Origin: Actinophytocola sp963825445
Lineage (GTDB): Bacteria; Actinomycetota; Actinomycetes; Mycobacteriales; Pseudonocardiaceae
Assembly: GCA_963825445.1 (NCBI GenBank)
Contig: CAWGTM010000020.1
Span: forward strand, 866,463-930,462
DNA: 64,000 nt
Direction of reading: 5' to 3'
The translations under genes and the position numbers were made by a program. The notes beneath the pieces are model-generated. The model was not told where the DNA came from and did no database searches. It saw only the letters and a list, made by a program, of their open reading frames with translations. Numbering within the stretch: the first letter of the stretch is position 1; each line of letters begins with the position of its first letter. Below, piece after piece: positions 19,001 to 26,362 of this stretch.

Positions 19001-20181
19001 ACGCCCGCGTGGGCGCCGGCCGCACTCAGACCAAAATGGACAGTCGCGAGGCGCGGATCACGGAGTTGGTGGAGCGGGAAACCTTCGCGCGCCAACGGTT
19101 CCGCGAGGCGCTCGCGGCCGACGGCGTCTGGTCGGCCGCGGTCTCCGAGCCGGCCGAGCCGCCGGCGGACCTGGCCGAAGCGTATGAGGCGCTGACCGCG
19201 AGCGGCCGCGACCCGGTGTCCGAGGACGTGGTGCTGGGCAAGCTCCAGACTTTGCAGGCCACGCTGGCCGGCAGCCACGACATCTCGGCACAGCGGGCGG
19301 CCGACATCCTCACGGTCACGGTGACCGGCGGTCAGGGCCCAGCTCCGGTGGCGGTCGCGGCCCGCGAGGTGGCCGACCGGCTGGGCGAGCAGCAGGACCT
19401 GCTTTCCGAGGAGTACCAACAGATCTTCGACGCCTACATGCTGCGCGACCTGGCCGACAAACTGGCCGCGCAGGTGGCGGTGGCCGACGACCTGTGCCGC
19501 CGCATGAACGACACTCTCGATGTAGCGCGCTCAAGCCAGGGCGTCCACGTCCAACTGGACTGGCAACCCGCGCCCGACCTCGACGAGGACATGCAACAGG
19601 CCCTGGCCCTGGTCCGCACCCCGTTCGCGAAACGCGCGGGCGACGAGGACGAGCGCCTGCGAGTGGCGCTGACCGACCGGATCACCGCGGAGCGCGACGG
19701 CCACACGGGCGACTACGCGGAGGTGTTGGGCCGGGCGCTGGACTACCGCGCGTGGCACCGCTTCACGGTCCGCGTCCGCGACGTGGGCCCGGACGGTGCT
19801 CCCCGAACCCGACGCATGCGGCAGCTCTCCTCCGGCGAGACCCGGCTCATCTCGTACGTGACGCTGTTCGCCGCGGCGTCAGCGTTCTACGACGCGGTGA
19901 GCACGGCCGCTCAGCGTCCGCCGGTCCGGCTCGTGTTGCTGGACGAGGCGTTCGAGCGGCTGGACGAACCGACGATCGCGCGGATGCTCGGGCTGCTGGT
20001 CGACCTGGACATGGACTGGATCATCACGTGGCCGAGCGGCTGGGGTCTCTCGGAGAAGATCCCGAAGATGCATATCTATGACGTGCTGCGGCCCAAGGGT
20101 GGCACTGGGATCGCTTGTACGCACGCGATCTGGACTGGTAGCGCACTGACCGAACACACGGACGTGATCAGCGGCTCCTGA
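16075..20181 (+). CDS. jetC: JetC-like SMC ATPase of a Wadjet type III system (TIGR02680)
   Basis: 1368 residues, full length for TIGR02680. Walker A is GTNGSGKS at residues 36-43. Long charged coiled-coil arms run roughly 270-560 and 760-1000, with a hinge-like region between (DPATGAAFYRLVDFAAHLDG... MTKPDAEFVGAGA). The ABC signature is LSSGET near residue 1250 and Walker B is RLVLLDEAFERLDEP near 1285. The C-terminus keeps the family tail (WIITWPSGWGLSEKIPKMHI). All ATPase motifs look intact. The expected fourth gene, the JetD/TIGR02679 Toprim nuclease, is absent: the next gene is an unrelated TetR on the other strand. Confidence 0.9.
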   Translation: MTEVGRWQLHRGGIVNIWQYTVEVFDLSGGRAIFQGTNGSGKSRTLELLLPLCLDGDLHQIGSKGYDTVSMRRLMLDDYSGGPNRIGYAWIELRREVDGAAEFLTSGIGIKASANSQQIGDSWRFVTEQRIGHDVELVVDGTPIGATQLRDILGADCLLDEEPFRARIAELVYGLPPARYADLLHLQRTLRNPDVGLKVLEGQLEQILSDSLPPLDPGVVDQLARSFEDLESIRDNIRTLGAADTALRAFLTGYAGYAYGSLRAVGKRGIDATTELASARRELQTLVNKLRDEESTAEKVEAEVAQLTEQEITLGDRIEDMKSSPAYDSVRDLADRKRAVGAARHAAVNALRQLRTQREHTEQLVDAVLTELGRFADDTTKAAGLAATVGERMREAGLDPRLRPTVPPAPEYAAHEIHETGRTALEPETEPVELTRRVPPAVDLDVLRSGLADASEQAERAVAVLVERCAVTLALREHAGEVARESAEVERLFTDARAAQLAATEAAGRRGEAAQRLDDAAHGWFDAVSRWTAAGPLAATAEAVVELKPPAPARLVADDTATSKATERAHIWMRGRLPDLHAEVDRTRRELSDVDSSIAEANEELSALRSGVDPEPARSPYATAERDPATGAAFYRLVDFAAHLDGPARAGCEAALEASGLLNAWITRDGTLPDPSRADIGAVASASTVDGPTLATVLVPAVPPGSPVPADVVRKLLEQVALSSGAGLVIGTDGRWRAGVLAGAMTKPDAEFVGAGARESARERRIDELVALVGHLSGERDRASAALSVAREHAAAWESHIDEFPTDREVLTAHVRLRTAAEAAEEAGGKTITLRDRHSSAADRHRARQDALTADARAAGLDAGIDSLALATTSAAEARDIAKQLVAELGTRAPAAIDRVAAAVERHDRAAGELSEVAAGADRACLDHANEADSYDKQVRDIGAAAEQLERELSAAEQERAGLRQRLPEARKQATDARVGAGRTQTKMDSREARITELVERETFARQRFREALAADGVWSAAVSEPAEPPADLAEAYEALTASGRDPVSEDVVLGKLQTLQATLAGSHDISAQRAADILTVTVTGGQGPAPVAVAAREVADRLGEQQDLLSEEYQQIFDAYMLRDLADKLAAQVAVADDLCRRMNDTLDVARSSQGVHVQLDWQPAPDLDEDMQQALALVRTPFAKRAGDEDERLRVALTDRITAERDGHTGDYAEVLGRALDYRAWHRFTVRVRDVGPDGAPRTRRMRQLSSGETRLISYVTLFAAASAFYDAVSTAAQRPPVRLVLLDEAFERLDEPTIARMLGLLVDLDMDWIITWPSGWGLSEKIPKMHIYDVLRPKGGTGIACTHAIWTGSALTEHTDVISGS

Positions 20182-20239
20182 CGCTAGTCGCGTGTGAAAG
20201 CGCGAGGCCCTCGCATGGTTGAGCGCTGCGGTGGGCTTG

Positions 20240-20821
20240 TCAGTGGCGTCTTGCCACGGTGAACACGGCGGCCAGGTGGGCTTCGATGTAGGTCGGGTCC
20301 AGGGGTTCGTGGGTTACCAGCAGTCGGTAGTACAGCGGGGCGTAGAGCAGCTCGATCAGGTGCATCGCGTCTGGGGTGGGGGGTAGTTCGCCTCGTTCGG
20401 CGGCCAGCGTCAGGCGATGGGCGGCGCTCGTTCGGCGGGGTTCCAGTAGTTCGTTCAGGAAGCGTTCGGCTACTGCTGGGTCGCTCTGTTGGCCGGCGAC
20501 TATCGCGCGCAGTACGGGGGCCAGGTCGGGGTGGCTGAAGAGTCGGCCGACCGCGTGGATCTGGCTCGCCATGTCCGCCACTATGTCGCCCGTGTCGGGG
20601 AAGGTGCCGGTCTCGCCGGCGCGTGTTTGTAGAGCGTCCAGCAGTAACAGGCCCTTCGATGGCCACCACCGGTAGATGGTTTGTTTGCCCACCTCGGCCC
20701 GGCGTGCGATGGCTTCGATGCTCGTGGCCGCGTAGCCCATGTCGCGGCAGACCTCGAGAGCGGCCGCCAGGATGGCCTGCCTCGCCGTCTCGTTGCGTTG
20801 GTACTGGTTGCCCCAGCTCAT
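20240..20821 (-). CDS. TetR/AcrR-family transcriptional regulator
   Basis: 193 residues. The N-terminal helix-turn-helix is AARRAEVGKQTIYRWWPSKG-like (IEAIARRAEVGKQTIYRWWP); the C-terminal ligand domain (HPDLAPVLRAIVAGQQSDPA) is of the TetR_C_16 type. It is divergent from a promoter and a short relic that looks like the start of an MFS efflux pump, the usual target of such regulators. Two CTCAGCTC repeats (20836-20843, 20885-20892) flank the divergent promoter and may be operator half-sites. Confidence 0.85.
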   Translation of the reverse strand: MSWGNQYQRNETARQAILAAALEVCRDMGYAATSIEAIARRAEVGKQTIYRWWPSKGLLLLDALQTRAGETGTFPDTGDIVADMASQIHAVGRLFSHPDLAPVLRAIVAGQQSDPAVAERFLNELLEPRRTSAAHRLTLAAERGELPPTPDAMHLIELLYAPLYYRLLVTHEPLDPTYIEAHLAAVFTVARRH

Positions 20822-20856
20822 GAACGTGAGTGTAGCTCAGCTCGATACGGACCGTC

Positions 20857-20886
20857 TTGACATGGACTGTGAGTCGAGCCAATACT
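20857..20886 (+). promoter_or_regulatory. Divergent promoter next to the TetR gene
   Basis: TTGACA at 20857-20862 and AATACT at 20881-20886 with an 18-bp spacer. CTCAGCTC occurs at 20836-20843 and again overlapping the -10 at 20885-20892. It drives a frame with its own RBS that is now only 40 codons long. Confidence 0.5.
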
Positions 20887-20928
20887 CAGCTCAGCACGAA
20901 CCGATCCGTCTCGACCTCTGGAGGGGCC

Positions 20929-21051
20929 TTGAGCAAGGTCGAACAACCGAAGACACCCCCGCGCTGGTGGCTGCCGGGCTGCCGTCACCGCCAGGGCCGG
21001 ACTCGCGTGAGCCATACCCGCACCCGCGGCAAGGTCCGACGAGTCAGATGA
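20929..21051 (+). pseudogene. Stump of an MFS efflux-pump gene
   Basis: A TTG at 20929, preceded by TGGAGGGG, opens a 40-codon frame starting SKVEQPKTPPRWW, then losing any membrane character (arginine-rich to the stop). 'PPRWW' after a short polar leader is the usual opening of EmrB/QacA-type drug exporters, just before the first membrane helix. Promoter, RBS and start are kept, while the body of the gene is missing, so a deletion between here and the MerR gene is the simplest reading. It could instead be a real short peptide. Confidence 0.4.
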
Positions 21052-21066
21052 GGAGGCCGGGTGGCC

Positions 21067-21417
21067 TCAGGCGAACAGCGCCGTCTCGCTGCGGAGTGCC
21101 CGCAGGGTCTCCAACTCGCGGTCGAGATCGCGGCGCTTGGCCTCGAGCCGCTCGACCTCCTGGGCGAGCAACCGCTCCATGACACCCGTGCGCTCTTCGG
21201 GCGGTGCCTCCAGGCAGGGGAGCAGTTGATCGATGGTGGCGCTGTGCAGCCCGGCGGCGAACAGGTGCTGGATCATCACGACCCGCTCGACCATGGTGGC
21301 GTCGAAGTCGCGCCAGCCGCCGGGAGTGCGCTCGGAGCGGATGAGCCCGTTCGCCTCGTAGTACCGCAGTGACCGGGTGCTGACACCACTGGCCTCCGCC
21401 AGCTCACCGATGCGCAT
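21067..21417 (-). CDS. MerR-family transcriptional regulator
   Basis: 116 residues: MRIGELAEASGVSTRSLRYY is the MerR winged-helix start, followed by YEANGLIRSERTPGGWRDF and a C-terminal coiled-coil dimerisation helix (LLAQEVERLEAKRRDLDREL). No metal-binding cysteine cluster is seen, so it is more likely a drug or stress sensor. It is divergent from the paired SMR exporters and probably controls them through the palindrome at 21437-21452. Confidence 0.85.
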   Translation of the reverse strand: MRIGELAEASGVSTRSLRYYEANGLIRSERTPGGWRDFDATMVERVVMIQHLFAAGLHSATIDQLLPCLEAPPEERTGVMERLLAQEVERLEAKRRDLDRELETLRALRSETALFA

Positions 21418-21436
21418 CACGCCTCCATAGTTGCAA

Positions 21437-21452
21437 TTGACACCAGTGTGAA
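21437..21452. promoter_or_regulatory. MerR-type operator/promoter of the SMR pair
   Basis: TTGACACCAGTGTGAA: arms TTGACAC and GTGTGAA are inverted repeats with one mismatch, separated by CA. The left arm is itself a consensus -35. It lies in the short gap between the divergent merR-like gene and the SMR genes, as expected for MerR regulation. I see no convincing -10. Confidence 0.5.
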
Positions 21453-21499
21453 GTTCCACGATCGAGAGGTCCACTCCTCTCGACGAAAGCACCCCCATC

Positions 21500-21820
21500 A
21501 TGCACTGGCTCCACCTCGGCATCGCCGTCGTCTTCGAGATCGTCGTCGCGATCGCGGCCGGCAAGGCCCATGGCTTCACCCGTCCCGGTTGGACCGTCGT
21601 CACGCTGGTCAGCGGCGGCATCGCCACCTACTTCCTCAGTCGCGCCCTGCTCACCTTCGACGTCGGCGTGGGTTACGCGGTCTGGACCTCCGTCGCCGGG
21701 GTCGGGATCGTGGTCCTCGGCGTTCTCCTGTTCGGTCAGCGTCTCGACTGGCGCAAGTTCCTCGGCATCGTCGCCGTCATCGCCGGTGTCGTGGGTCTCC
21801 AGTTGGGCGGTATGGCATGA
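21500..21820 (+). CDS. SMR-family multidrug transporter subunit 1
   Basis: 106 residues with four transmembrane helices. The membrane-embedded glutamate lies in VVFEIVVAIAAGKAHGF, and GVGYAVWTSVAGVG is the conserved helix 3 segment of EmrE/SugE proteins. These dimeric exporters expel cationic compounds or guanidinium in exchange for protons. The gene is followed by a second SMR gene overlapping by 4 bp, so the functional form is probably a heterodimer (EbrAB/YkkCD-like). Confidence 0.85.
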   Translation: MHWLHLGIAVVFEIVVAIAAGKAHGFTRPGWTVVTLVSGGIATYFLSRALLTFDVGVGYAVWTSVAGVGIVVLGVLLFGQRLDWRKFLGIVAVIAGVVGLQLGGMA

Positions 21821-22161
21821 AGGCCTGGCCCGTCCTCCTGCTCGCCGGCGCCTTCGAGGTCGGCTACGCCCTCGCCGTCGGAGGCAGCCAGGGCTTCACC
21901 GTGCTGTCCTGGTCGCTCGTGGCGGTCGTCTTCTTCCTGCTGACGCTCTTCGCGCTGAGCCTCGCCCTGCGCACCATCGACGTGGGCATCGGGTACGCAG
22001 TCTGGGCCGGCATCGGCGCCGTGGGCGCCGCGCTGCTCGGCCCCCTCTTCTTCGACGAGACCCTCACCCTGGCGAAGGCAGGCTGGCTCACCGTGATCAT
22101 CGCGGGAGTCGTCTGGCTGAAGCTGGCCGACCGTCCCCGGCGGACGCGGACCCAGGGGTGA
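21817..22161 (+). CDS. SMR-family multidrug transporter subunit 2
   Basis: 114 residues; ATG at 21817 inside the previous stop (ATGA). It has four membrane helices, the glutamate in LLAGAFEVGYALAVGGSQGF, and GIGYAVWAGIGAVGAALLGP. The basic tail ADRPRRTRTQ probably sits in the cytoplasm. Opposite charge bias in the loops of the two SMR partners would fit a fixed-orientation heterodimer, but I did not calculate it. It ends directly against the stop of the convergent Tat protein. Confidence 0.85.
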   Translation: MKAWPVLLLAGAFEVGYALAVGGSQGFTVLSWSLVAVVFFLLTLFALSLALRTIDVGIGYAVWAGIGAVGAALLGPLFFDETLTLAKAGWLTVIIAGVVWLKLADRPRRTRTQG

Positions 22162-23259
22162 TCAACCGGCGAGATATCCGGCGTGGAGTACCGACGATCC
22201 GTTCGGCCGCTCCGAGGCCACCACCACGTGCACGACGCCGGGCAGCACCTCGGCCATAGCCGCGTAGGTCATGCCCAGCGGCCCGCCTTCCGACGGCAGC
22301 AGGGTGCCCGTGCCCTTCCACGTCAGGCCGTCGTCGGTGGACGTCGCCATCAGCGCCGACCGCGTGTCCGGGTGCCGGTACACCACCAGCAGCTTGCCGG
22401 TGGACATCGCCAGCGTGGTCGGCCGGCCGGTCGCCGCGACGATCGCGACCTGTGTCGGCGTCCACGTGGCGCCGTTGTCGCTCGAGGTGGTGACGCCGAC
22501 GTTGCTCCACCCGCCGTGCCGGTGCATGATGATCAACTTGGTGCCGCGCACCAGCAGCCACGGCTCCGGGAAGTCGTTGCCCAGGGCCTGTCCGTTGACG
22601 ATGCGGGTGGACGTCCACGACGTGCCGCCGTTGGTGGAGCGGGCGAACCAGCAACTGGCCCGGGTCTCGCCTGTCGCCTTGCCGTAGAACGCGGTACCGA
22701 GCGATCCGTCGGGCAGCGGCACGACGGGCGTGCACATCGACGCCTCGGGCAGTCCGGGGTCGATGCGGACCGCCGGGCGAGTGCCTCGCTTGACGTACGC
22801 GCCGAGCGCGTCCACGGCGGTCGGCCCGACGCAGTAGGTGACCCACAGCTCGCCGCCGATGTAGGCGAGGCTCGGGTCACGCAGGTCGCCGGCCGCGGTG
22901 CCGCGGCTCGCGGAGGCTTCCGCGGCCACCCGGTAGTTGCCGTAGGTAAGGCCCAGGTCCGTGCTGTCGGCGACCACCACCACCCCGTCCAGGCTCAGGT
23001 GCGCGGCGGCATTGCGGTAGGCCACCGTGAGGGTGCGGTCCGGCCGCAGCACCAGCCCGGGGAACGCCGTGTGTCCGGCGTTGTACCCGCCGGGTAGCGG
23101 GATCTGACGCAGCGGCGCGGTGAGCCGCACCTCCGGGACCGCGTAGCCGTGGGGTGGCGGCGGGGCCGCCTGGGCGGAGGTCACTACCGGCACCGTGGCG
23201 GCGATCCCGGTGGCGAGCACGATCCGCCGCGACAGTCGAGAACCGCCCATGTCAGCCAT
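22162..23259 (-). CDS. Tat-exported sialidase-fold (BNR) protein
   Basis: 365 residues. SRRIVLATGIAATVPVVTSA is a twin-arginine signal followed by AQA. The body has Asp boxes STNGGTSW, SSDNGATW and STDDGLTW, an early RDPSLAYIGGELW and FPEPWLLV, typical of the sialidase/neuraminidase superfamily. It is a third protein of this fold within 14 kb, but its Tat signal differs from the Sec signals of the pair at 9.6-13 kb. The substrate is unknown. It ends 0 bp from the SMR operon stop. Confidence 0.75.
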   Translation of the reverse strand: MADMGGSRLSRRIVLATGIAATVPVVTSAQAAPPPPHGYAVPEVRLTAPLRQIPLPGGYNAGHTAFPGLVLRPDRTLTVAYRNAAAHLSLDGVVVVADSTDLGLTYGNYRVAAEASASRGTAAGDLRDPSLAYIGGELWVTYCVGPTAVDALGAYVKRGTRPAVRIDPGLPEASMCTPVVPLPDGSLGTAFYGKATGETRASCWFARSTNGGTSWTSTRIVNGQALGNDFPEPWLLVRGTKLIIMHRHGGWSNVGVTTSSDNGATWTPTQVAIVAATGRPTTLAMSTGKLLVVYRHPDTRSALMATSTDDGLTWKGTGTLLPSEGGPLGMTYAAMAEVLPGVVHVVVASERPNGSSVLHAGYLAG

Positions 23260-23306
23260 CCCCTGTGTGGTTGCGTACTGCGTCGGTAGCGTCGCGCACC
23301 GTGCTC

Positions 23307-23486
23307 ATGGCGTTACGTGAGTCGCTGTCCGATTTCGCGGTATTGCTCCGCCACCGTTTCCCGCTCACCCGCCTGGCCTGCTGGCTCCTGGTCGCCCACG
23401 CGCTCGTCCTCTGTTACGGAGGCCTCTGTGGCGCCGTGCTCGCTCAACTGTTGCCGCGACGCGTCCACGACGACCAGCTACCTTGA
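23307..23486 (+). CDS. Possible small membrane protein with a TTA codon
   Basis: A 59-residue frame (ATG 23307; GTG 23301 also possible) ending 6 bp before the histidine kinase start. It holds one hydrophobic segment (LACWLLVAHALVLCYGGLCG) and codon 3 is TTA, which is rare at this GC content and in actinomycetes is read by the bldA tRNA. It could be the leader gene of the kinase operon. No family is recognised; it may be chance. Confidence 0.35.
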   Translation: MALRESLSDFAVLLRHRFPLTRLACWLLVAHALVLCYGGLCGAVLAQLLPRRVHDDQLP

Positions 23487-23492
23487 CCGACC

Positions 23493-24752
23493 ATGGACAG
23501 CTGGCAGCGGTGGCGACGCCCACGGCCCACCCCGGCAGAACAACGGCAGGACATCCTGCTCGCGCTCGCCGTGCTGGCCATCGCCCTGTCGATGACCGTT
23601 CTCGTGAACAGCATGGGCGCGTTCCTGCTGGGCCCGGCGCCCTCGTTGCTCGAGCAGTTCATCTGGGGTGTCGTCCTGACGGCGCCGCTCGCGGTGCGGC
23701 GGCGGTTCCCGTTGGCTGTGCTCCTGGTGATCGGCGTCCTGTTCATCGTCGCGCAGTGGCGGCAGGTGGGCGACAACTTCGTCCCCTCCGTCACCCTGTT
23801 CCTGGCCATCTACACGGTGGGCGCGTGGGAGCCGAACCGCGCGCTCGCCCGCTGGTCGCGGGTCGGGGTGATCGCCACGATGTTCGCGTGGCTGGGGTTC
23901 GGCCTGGTGGCCTTCCTGGTCGAACCCGCACCGACGTTCGAGGACGCGGCCGGTCCGCTCGACCCCGTCCTGTCCTCCGTGCTCTACAACATCGGGTTCA
24001 ACCTGATGTACTTCCTGTCCGCGTACTTCTTCGGCAACCTCGCCTGGCTCTCCGCCCGCCGCAAGGCCGAGCTGGAGCACAACGCGGCCGAGCTGCGAAG
24101 GTCCCAGGAGCGCAACACCCACGGCGCGATCGTGGCCGAACGCGTACGCATCGCCCGTGACCTGCACGACGTGGTCGCCCACCACGTGTCGGTCATGGGC
24201 GTGCAGGCCGGCGCCGCGCGGCGGGTGCTGGACACCGACCCCGAGCTGTCCCGCGCCGCGCTGCAGACCGTGGAGGAGACGGCGCGCACGGCCATCGGTG
24301 AGCTGCGCGGACTGCTCGGCGTGCTGCGGGCCGAGGACCAGCCGGAGGCCGAGCCGCTGTCCGGCACACCCGGGCTCGACCAGTTGTCCGATCTCGTGTC
24401 CACCGCCAGATCTACCGGGTTGCAGGTCGAGCACGGCGTCTACGGCGACCCCCGCCCGGTGCCCGACGGCGTCGCGCTGTCGGCCTACCGGGTGGTGCAG
24501 GAAGCCCTCACGAACGTCGTCCGCCACGCCGGCGCGCACAAGGCCGACGTCCGCGTCCGCTACCTCGACACCACGCTCGAGGTGGAGATCACCGACGACG
24601 GCCGCGGCCGTGGCGGTCGGCCCACCACCGGGTTCGGCCTGCTCGGCATGCGTGAACGGGTGGCCGTCCACGGCGGTGAGCTGGAGGCCGGCCCCCGCCG
24701 CGGCACCGGCTTCCGCGTCCGCGCCAGCCTGCCGATCGAGGAGAAGTCATGA
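23493..24752 (+). CDS. NarL-type sensor histidine kinase
   Basis: 419 residues. The N-terminus has four or five membrane segments with little extracellular sequence (intramembrane-sensing type), ending near residue 185. The HisKA_3 dimerisation box RIARDLHDVVAHH contains the phospho-accepting His (about residue 225), and the HATPase domain has the N-box VVQEALTNVVRHA and the G-boxes TDDGRG and GFGLLGMRERV. It overlaps the response regulator by 4 bp, which is its clear partner. Together they probably control the ABC exporter genes just downstream. Confidence 0.9.
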   Translation: MDSWQRWRRPRPTPAEQRQDILLALAVLAIALSMTVLVNSMGAFLLGPAPSLLEQFIWGVVLTAPLAVRRRFPLAVLLVIGVLFIVAQWRQVGDNFVPSVTLFLAIYTVGAWEPNRALARWSRVGVIATMFAWLGFGLVAFLVEPAPTFEDAAGPLDPVLSSVLYNIGFNLMYFLSAYFFGNLAWLSARRKAELEHNAAELRRSQERNTHGAIVAERVRIARDLHDVVAHHVSVMGVQAGAARRVLDTDPELSRAALQTVEETARTAIGELRGLLGVLRAEDQPEAEPLSGTPGLDQLSDLVSTARSTGLQVEHGVYGDPRPVPDGVALSAYRVVQEALTNVVRHAGAHKADVRVRYLDTTLEVEITDDGRGRGGRPTTGFGLLGMRERVAVHGGELEAGPRRGTGFRVRASLPIEEKS

Positions 24753-25405
24753 CACTGCGGGTGGTGCTGGCCGACGACCAGGACCTGGTGCGCGCCGGGT
24801 TCCGGGTCATCCTCGGCGCCGAGCCGGACATCGAGGTGGTCGGCGAGGCCGGCGACGGGCAGGCAGCCGTCGACCTGGCCCGCGAGCTGACGCCGGACGT
24901 GGTGCTCATGGACGTCCAGATGCCCGGCGTCGACGGGCTGGAGGCCACCCGCCGGATCCTCGGTGCGACCAACCAGATCAAGGTCGTCATCCTCACGACG
25001 TTCGACCGCGAGGACTACCTCTTCGAGGCGCTGCGCGCGGGGGCGAGCGGGTTCCTCCTGAAGAACGCCTCCCCGGAGGACCTGGTGGAGTCCGTGCGGA
25101 TCGTCGCGCGGGGCGACGCGCTGCTGTCCCCGGAGGTCACCCGCCGGGTGATCGCCCGGTTCAGCACGCCCGAGACCCGCCCGCCGGAGCGGCGCCCGCC
25201 CGAGCTGACCGACCGCGAGTTCGAGGTGTTGGTGCAGCTCGCGCGGGGTGCGAGCAACGCGGAGATCGCGAAGGAGCTGTTCCTCGGCGAGACGACCGTG
25301 AAGACCCACGTGTCGCGGGTGCTCACGAAGCTCGGCCTGCGTGACCGCACCCACGCCGTGGTCTTCGCCTACGAGAACGGCGTGGTCGCGCCCGGGAACG
25401 GGTAG
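24749..25405 (+). CDS. NarL/LuxR-family response regulator
   Basis: 218 residues. The receiver domain has DDQ at the N-terminus, the phospho-acceptor Asp in VVLMDVQMPG (about residue 54), and KNASPEDLVESV. The C-terminal LuxR helix-turn-helix is LTDREFEVLVQLARGASNAE followed by IAKELFLGETTVKTHV. It is translationally coupled to the kinase (ATGA). A 72-bp gap precedes the ABC genes. Confidence 0.92.
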   Translation: MTLRVVLADDQDLVRAGFRVILGAEPDIEVVGEAGDGQAAVDLARELTPDVVLMDVQMPGVDGLEATRRILGATNQIKVVILTTFDREDYLFEALRAGASGFLLKNASPEDLVESVRIVARGDALLSPEVTRRVIARFSTPETRPPERRPPELTDREFEVLVQLARGASNAEIAKELFLGETTVKTHVSRVLTKLGLRDRTHAVVFAYENGVVAPGNG

Positions 25406-25477
25406 GCCGCGCGGAGGACCCTGGGGTGGGTCGCGCGCCGGACGCGTGGAACCCGACAAAGACCTAGCGTTCTGGTC

Positions 25478-26362
25478 ATGTTGAAGGTGACATCGATCAG
25501 CCGTAGTTTCGGCGACAAGCGGGTCCTCGACGAGGTGTCGTTCGACGTCCGGCCCGGGCGGATGACCGGGTTCCTCGGGGCGAACGGGTCGGGCAAGACG
25601 ACCACCATGCGGATCATTCTGGGGGTGCTGGCCGCCCACGGCGGCGCCGTGACCTGGCGCGGGGAGACCGTGACCCAGCCGGTGCGCCAGCAGTTCGGCT
25701 ACATGCCCGAGGAACGCGGCCTGTACCCGAAGATGCAGGTGGCCGAGCAGATCACCTGGCTCGCCCAGCTGCACGGGCTGACCACGGCGACCGCGCGGCG
25801 CAACACCGACCGGCTGCTCGAGCAGCTGGAGCTGACCGAGCGCGCGAACGACAAGCTCGAGTCGCTGTCGCTCGGCAACCAGCAGCGCGTGCAGATCGCC
25901 GCGGCACTCGTCCACGACCCGGTGCTGCTGATCCTCGACGAGCCGTTCTCCGGCCTCGACCCGATCGCCGTGGACACCGTGCTGAGCGTGCTGCGCGACC
26001 GGGCCGCCGACGGGGTGCCCGTGCTGTTCTCCAGCCACCAGCTCGCGGTGGTCGAACGACTCTGCGACGACCTGGTGATCATCTCCCGCGGCTCGATCGC
26101 CGCCGCCGGACCCCGTGACTCGTTGCGTGCCCAGTACGGGTCGGCGCGGTTCGAGCTGGTGGTCGACACCGACGCCGGCTGGCTTCGTGACGTGCCGGGC
26201 GTCCAGGTCGTGGATCTCGACGGCCCGCGCGCGGTGTTCGACCTCGAGCCGGAAGGGCCCGGCGACCAGCGCGTGCTGCGCGCGGCTCTCGAGCGGGGCG
26301 CCGTCCGCAGCTTCACCCCTGTCGTGCCCTCGCTCGACGAGATCTTCAAGGAGGCCATCTGA
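25478..26362 (+). CDS. ABC transporter ATP-binding protein (NatA-like)
   Basis: 294 residues. Walker A GANGSGKTT near residue 36, signature LSLGNQQR, Walker B LLILDEPFSGLDP, H-loop SSHQLAVVERL. The C-terminal extension (FELVVDTDAGWLRDVPGVQV) is of the DUF4162 type found in ABC-2 exporters that extrude sodium, drugs or antimicrobial peptides. It is paired with the permease through a TGATG overlap. Confidence 0.9.
   Translation: MLKVTSISRSFGDKRVLDEVSFDVRPGRMTGFLGANGSGKTTTMRIILGVLAAHGGAVTWRGETVTQPVRQQFGYMPEERGLYPKMQVAEQITWLAQLHGLTTATARRNTDRLLEQLELTERANDKLESLSLGNQQRVQIAAALVHDPVLLILDEPFSGLDPIAVDTVLSVLRDRAADGVPVLFSSHQLAVVERLCDDLVIISRGSIAAAGPRDSLRAQYGSARFELVVDTDAGWLRDVPGVQVVDLDGPRAVFDLEPEGPGDQRVLRAALERGAVRSFTPVVPSLDEIFKEAI

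Noticed and set aside
20182..20239. Possible residue of a jetD nuclease gene after jetC
   Set aside because: The 58-bp gap is too short and no Toprim or DUF2399 sequence is readable in any frame here or in the antisense of the TetR gene.
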